Positions 6,209 through 9,389 of a DNA stretch of 9,389 nt are shown in pieces (positions within the stretch are counted from its first letter, which is position 1; each line of letters begins with the position of its first letter). The notes under the pieces were generated by a model. The model ran no database searches. It was given only the letters and a program-made list of their open reading frames with translations, and had not been told where the DNA came from. Origin of the DNA: Ga0077554 sp046590885 (GTDB lineage Bacteria > Pseudomonadota > Gammaproteobacteria > Ga0077554 > Ga007554). The stretch lies in NCBI GenBank assembly GCA_046590885.1, contig JBKJTS010000138.1:1-9389 (forward strand), read 5' to 3'. The position numbers and the translations under genes are program-made.

Positions 6209-8614
6209 ATGAAACGCAGCAATATGGAATTGATAACTACTCTTACTGCAAAATCGTCAGCTCGATATCATAAATTAATTATCCGTTATTCCCTAGCAAG
6301 CTTCTTTCTGATCTCGGCCTCTGCCAGTCAATCTGAGGAACTCCCAGTGGGCTCTAAAACACCTGATAGCATCGGCGCCAGGAACTCATCTGTACGCCTG
6401 AACGAGGTGGTGGTGCACGGCGAGAAACCACCGGCCATTCTCCGCAAGCTGCCGGCTGTCGCCGAAGGCATCACGGCGAAGAAGGCGGCGAAGACTATCA
6501 ATGTGGTCAACACCGGGGACGCGCTGAAATACCTACCCAGCCTGCAGCTGCGCAGGCACCACCCCGGTGACACCGGCCACGGCCAACTCGGCTCGCGCAC
6601 TTCGGGCCCTTCGCACGTGGTCGAACGCTCGCTGGTCTATGCCGACGGCCTGCTGCTGTCCAACCTGCTCGGTGGCCGCGGCGGTCCTGCGACACGTTGG
6701 GAGATGGTGTCACCCGAGGAGATGGAGCGCATTGATGTCATCTATGGCCCCTTCTCAGCGGCTTTCCCGGGCAACTCGATCGGCGCCACGGTGTTGATCA
6801 CCACGCGCCTGCCGGAGAAATTCGAAGCACATGCCCGGGCACAGGTCTTCCGGCAGAACTTCAAGCTCTTCGGCTCCGACGACAACCACGACAGCTACCA
6901 GACCAGCGCCTTGTTGGGCAATCGTCACGGCGGCTTGGCCTGGTTCGCCAGCTTCAACCACCTGGACGCCAAGGGTAACCCGATGAGTTTCCCCGCCCGC
7001 CCACTGTCCACCACAGCGGCTCTGCCTGGCGATCCCGTGGTCACCGGGGCATTCCCCGACACCGATGCGCTCGGCGCGCCGCGCGTGGTGTTAGGCGCGA
7101 GCGGCATCAGCCACACCGTGCAGGATAATTTAAAGTTAAAGCTGGCCTATGACTTCACGCCAGTGCTACGCGCCACTTACACTCTGGGTTACTGGCAAAA
7201 CAATGTCGATTCCACCGTGCAAAGCTATCTGCGCGACACCGCCGGTAACCCTGTTTTTAGCGGTGCCAACCTCAACATCGGCGGTCATCGCTATACGCTA
7301 CCGGCAAACCTCCTCCGGCCGAGCCAGCGCAACGATGAACACTGGATGCATGGCCTGTCGCTCAAGACACCCAACAATATCAAGGGCAAAGGGGAATGGG
7401 AGGCGGTCGCTTCCTGGTATGACTACGGCAAGGACGAGTCGCGTTTTCCGACGACCTCTCTGCCGCTGGCCGCGAGTGGCGGTCAGGGGCAGATCGCCCT
7501 GCGCGACGGCACCGGCTGGCATACCCTCGACCTCAAGGGCGGCTGGCGCCCTGGACAAAGGGGCCGCCAGAGTGCCCACGAAGTGAGTTTCGGCTACCAC
7601 TATGACCGCTACACTATTGACAGTCGCGTCTTCGACACCAACAACTGGCTTTCCGGCAGCCCCACCACCCGCTTTTCTGCCTTCGCCGGCAACACCGAGA
7701 CCCAAGCGCTGTTCGCCCAGGATGCCTGGACGTTCCAACCGGACTGGAAGCTCATTCTCGGTGGCCGCCTGGAACAGTGGCGCAGCTTCGACGGAGCCAC
7801 CTCCGACGCCGTCACGACCGTGACGCACGCCGCGCGCCGGGAAAACTTCTTCTCGCCCAAGGTCGCGCTCGCCTTGCAGGCCACGCCCGATTGGTTGCTG
7901 CGCGCCTCGCTGGGCCGCGCCTACCGCATGCCGACGGCGGGCGAGGTGTTCCAGGGCGAGATCAACCTCGCCGAACACGACCTCCTCCGCGCCAACGACC
8001 CCAATCTCAAGCCGGAACAGGCCCAGTCCGGTGAGCTTACCGCCGAGCGCGGCCTCGGCAACGGCCTGCTGCGCCTATCCCTGTTCCACGAGAATATTTA
8101 CGACGCGATCTACAGGCAGACCAACGTCGCGGTGTTCCCTGTCGTCACCAACATCCAGAACATCGACCACGTCCGCACCCGCGGCATCGAGGCCGCGTTC
8201 CAGGGCGAGAATGTAGGCCTGCGCGGTCTGGATTTGTCCGGCAGTGTCACTTACGCCGATTCGGAGATCCGGAAAAATACTAAAGTCCCCGGCAGCGTCG
8301 GCAAGGCGATGCCGCGTGTGCCAGACTGGCGCGCCACCGCCGTCGCAACCTACCATCAGAACGACCGCCTGAGTTACACCCTGGCCGCACGCTACAGCGG
8401 ACAGCAATACAGCCAGGTGGACAACAGCGACATCAACCCGAATGCGGTCGGCGGAACCAGCAGATTTTTCGTGGCGGACGTCCGGGTAAACTACCCACTC
8501 AACAAACAGCTCACCGCCTCGGTGGGAGTGGATAACCTGAACAACGAGCGCTACTACGATGGCCATCCGTACGCGCAGCGCACCTTCCACGCCGAGCTGA
8601 AGGCCAGTTTCTGA
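6209..8614 (+). CDS. TonB-dependent outer-membrane receptor
   Basis: 801 residues, a normal length for the family. ATG 6209 has AGGGG at 6198-6202. A signal peptide covers about residues 1-40 (hydrophobic core IIRYSLASFFLISASAS). A TonB-box-like segment LNEVVVHGEKPP lies at about 64-75. The plug domain (about 90-200) has DALKYLPSLQLR, LVYADGLLL, MVSPEEMERIDVIYGPFSAAFPGNS and IGATVLITTR. The rest is a 22-strand-type barrel with many aromatic alternations. It closes with RYYDGHPYAQRTF and a terminal Phe, as required for outer-membrane insertion. Such receptors import siderophore, heme, cobalamin or metal complexes using TonB-ExbBD energy. The substrate cannot be read from the sequence; neighbours hint at a metal but weakly. 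The first 50 or so codons are AT-rich while the body is strongly GC-rich. It is divergent from regB. Confidence 0.93.
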   Translation: MKRSNMELITTLTAKSSARYHKLIIRYSLASFFLISASASQSEELPVGSKTPDSIGARNSSVRLNEVVVHGEKPPAILRKLPAVAEGITAKKAAKTINVVNTGDALKYLPSLQLRRHHPGDTGHGQLGSRTSGPSHVVERSLVYADGLLLSNLLGGRGGPATRWEMVSPEEMERIDVIYGPFSAAFPGNSIGATVLITTRLPEKFEAHARAQVFRQNFKLFGSDDNHDSYQTSALLGNRHGGLAWFASFNHLDAKGNPMSFPARPLSTTAALPGDPVVTGAFPDTDALGAPRVVLGASGISHTVQDNLKLKLAYDFTPVLRATYTLGYWQNNVDSTVQSYLRDTAGNPVFSGANLNIGGHRYTLPANLLRPSQRNDEHWMHGLSLKTPNNIKGKGEWEAVASWYDYGKDESRFPTTSLPLAASGGQGQIALRDGTGWHTLDLKGGWRPGQRGRQSAHEVSFGYHYDRYTIDSRVFDTNNWLSGSPTTRFSAFAGNTETQALFAQDAWTFQPDWKLILGGRLEQWRSFDGATSDAVTTVTHAARRENFFSPKVALALQATPDWLLRASLGRAYRMPTAGEVFQGEINLAEHDLLRANDPNLKPEQAQSGELTAERGLGNGLLRLSLFHENIYDAIYRQTNVAVFPVVTNIQNIDHVRTRGIEAAFQGENVGLRGLDLSGSVTYADSEIRKNTKVPGSVGKAMPRVPDWRATAVATYHQNDRLSYTLAARYSGQQYSQVDNSDINPNAVGGTSRFFVADVRVNYPLNKQLTASVGVDNLNNERYYDGHPYAQRTFHAELKASF

Positions 8615-8696
8615 TCGCGGTGAAAATTTGAGAACTAACATCAGGCGCTGCGCGCGCGGCGATGCCGGGGCGGTTATTTGCTGACGCGTCATTAAA

Positions 8697-8928
8697 AAGG
8701 AGGGCTAAAGAAATGGGCGTTTTTTGATTTCAAACCATATACGTGAAAGGAGTTGCAACACCGCTTTGCAGATGTTGCCTGGAATCATATCAGTGGATGC
8801 CAAGGAGCGGCAGACATTTGTCGTGGTGAAATTATGCTGCGGGAAAGGTTAACCCTAACCAGATGGTCACTGCGGTAAATGGTCTTAATGAAGCAGGTAA
8901 ATGGCACAGCGAGGCCAAGACCAACTAG
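8697..8928 (+). pseudogene. Frameshifted heavy-metal-associated (HMA-like) small protein remnant
   Basis: A strong Shine-Dalgarno (AAGGAGGG, 8697-8704) stands 8 bases before ATG 8713, but the frame stops after M-G-V-F. Coding-like pieces continue in shifted frames: DFK directly after a T-run; then, in the frame from 8742, SCNTALQMLPGIISVDAKE followed by TFVVV; then, in the frame from about 8833, YAAGKVNPNQMVTAV and NEAGKWHSEAKTN, ending at TAG 8926. Concatenated, these resemble a small HMA fold (Cys segment, ALxxLPGI, V-rich strand, final helix). At least three indels are needed. No full CxxC is visible. It is probably a decayed metallochaperone-like gene; family assignment is tentative. Confidence 0.4.
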
Positions 8929-9138
8929 CTTGAGGATAGCGCCTGTTCGGGGTCAAATATATTCCGGCCCGTACAGGCGCGCTTTGATTGTCCCGCGCAA
9001 GCGCAGTTTGATTATGGCGCAGGTGTACCCTGATTATGGCAGGGTGCGACATCATGCCACATTGCCACGCATTCCCCTCCTGAGTAACATCACACTCTGT
9101 TGTTTATCGAACGTTCGAACACATAACAGGGGAATTCC
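8929..9138. promoter_or_regulatory. Repeat-rich upstream region of the 9139 gene
   Basis: No gene is credible here. It holds three TTGATT-type direct repeats (8983-8989, 9007-9013, and TGATT at 9031-9035). The last two share TGATTATGGC exactly, 22 bases apart. The last also forms a hairpin ACCCTG/CAGGGT (9027-9045). A perfect 12-bp palindrome TCGAACGTTCGA lies at 9107-9118, ten bases before the ribosome site. The arrangement suggests operator sites or leader structure, but no protein can be assigned. Confidence 0.4.
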
Positions 9139-9389
9139 ATGACAGCTCGCTGGCTGCGTATGTTGTTGGGGCTTGAGCGCCTTACAACCACGGTGTACTC
9201 CTTGCGGGTGCATCGTGCCATTACGGCACTTGTGCATCCCTGCACATCGGCCGCTCCCGGCATCCTGCCTCTCACGGCACTTGTACATCCCTGTACATCG
9301 CAAAAATTAACTTATGCCGTGACGACCGCAATGACGGGAATGTGGCTTGCCATGGCTGCGCCCATCGCCCAGGCCAGTTGCGCTTCGGC
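9139..9389 (+). CDS. Exported protein of unknown function, 5' part only
   Basis: ATG 9139 has a clear ribosome site (AGGGGA, 9128-9133) and the frame is open for 83 codons to the window end. Near residues 60-79 there is a signal-peptide-like stretch (AVTTAMTGMWLAMAAPIAQA) with probable cleavage at AQA-S, so the exported part begins only at the window edge. The preceding 58 residues are unusually long for a signal n-region. They include a tandem duplication of TALVHPCTS (about residues 29-37 and 46-54), encoded by two copies of the palindromic repeat also seen in regB. The ancestral gene probably had a shorter leader. An alternative is that translation starts further in, e.g. at an ATG in the signal segment. 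Too little of the mature protein is present for a family call. Confidence 0.6.
   Translation, partial: MTARWLRMLLGLERLTTTVYSLRVHRAITALVHPCTSAAPGILPLTALVHPCTSQKLTYAVTTAMTGMWLAMAAPIAQASCAS
9224..9300. repeat. Palindromic repeat element, tandem copy B
   Basis: Two units, 9224-9250 and 9275-9300, start with CGGCACTTGT 51 bases apart. Each contains a hairpin: TGTGCA-TCCC-TGCACA and TGTACA-TCCC-TGTACA. In both, paired bases changed together (G-C to A-T, C-G to T-A), which keeps the stem. Between them lies the flank starting GGCCGCTCCCGG, shared with the regB copy. Confidence 0.75.

Noticed and set aside
8641..8680. Terminator after the TonB receptor
   Set aside because: The region is GC-rich with short GCGC pairings but no clean stem followed by a T-run.
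7298..8692. Long minus-strand ORFs (226 and 205 codons) opposite the TonB receptor
   Set aside because: They are antisense shadows of a GC-rich gene, low in recognisable motifs, without ribosome sites; the plus-strand receptor is unambiguous.
8879..9142. 87-codon plus-strand ORF
   Set aside because: It starts inside the HMA-like remnant in another frame and runs through the repeat-rich upstream region with no protein-like features.

Overview
The window looks like chromosomal DNA of a beta- or gammaproteobacterium. It carries a RegB/RegA-type redox two-component pair, a COG4389 (Gcr-type) membrane protein, a TonB-dependent outer-membrane receptor and a canonical sigma-54 promoter. No rRNA, tRNA, CRISPR array or transposase gene is visible. 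Base composition is uneven: roughly 1-4050 is AT-rich, the reg genes are intermediate, and the receptor body (from about 6360 to 8610) is clearly GC-rich.

Layout. Minus strand, positions 1-3442: a DUF305 secreted protein (cut by the window start), a large polytopic COG4389 protein and a hemerythrin-like HHE protein followed by a good intrinsic terminator. A gene-poor 600-base stretch (3458-4058) follows. It holds a plus-strand sigma-54 promoter (TGGCAC-N5-TTGC), a perfect Shine-Dalgarno and a start codon that reads only four codons before a stop. The next frame encodes a hydrophobic peptide, so this is a broken or recoded micro-gene. Then come regA (4059-4619) and regB (4633-6021) on the minus strand, in the order regB-regA with a 13-base gap. 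Between regB and the divergent TonB receptor (6209-8614, plus) lies a perfect inverted repeat, TGTGACAA-T-TTGTCACA, resembling a RegA/PrrA-class operator. Downstream of the receptor are a frameshifted heavy-metal-associated (HMA-like) remnant, an array of three TTGATT-type direct repeats, a 12-bp palindrome, and the start of an exported protein gene that runs off the window.

The most unusual signal is a dispersed palindromic repeat family. One copy sits inside regB, and a related two-unit copy sits inside the N-terminal region of the gene at 9139. Both leave the reading frame open and add residues, in the manner of protein-coding palindromic elements such as the Rickettsia RPEs. In regB the insertion falls in the cytoplasmic loop between TM2 and TM3, just before the quinone-sensing segment.

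Functionally, the window combines redox/oxygen sensing (RegBA, hemerythrin) with possible metal handling (DUF305, TonB receptor, HMA remnant). A joint system is inference from proximity only.
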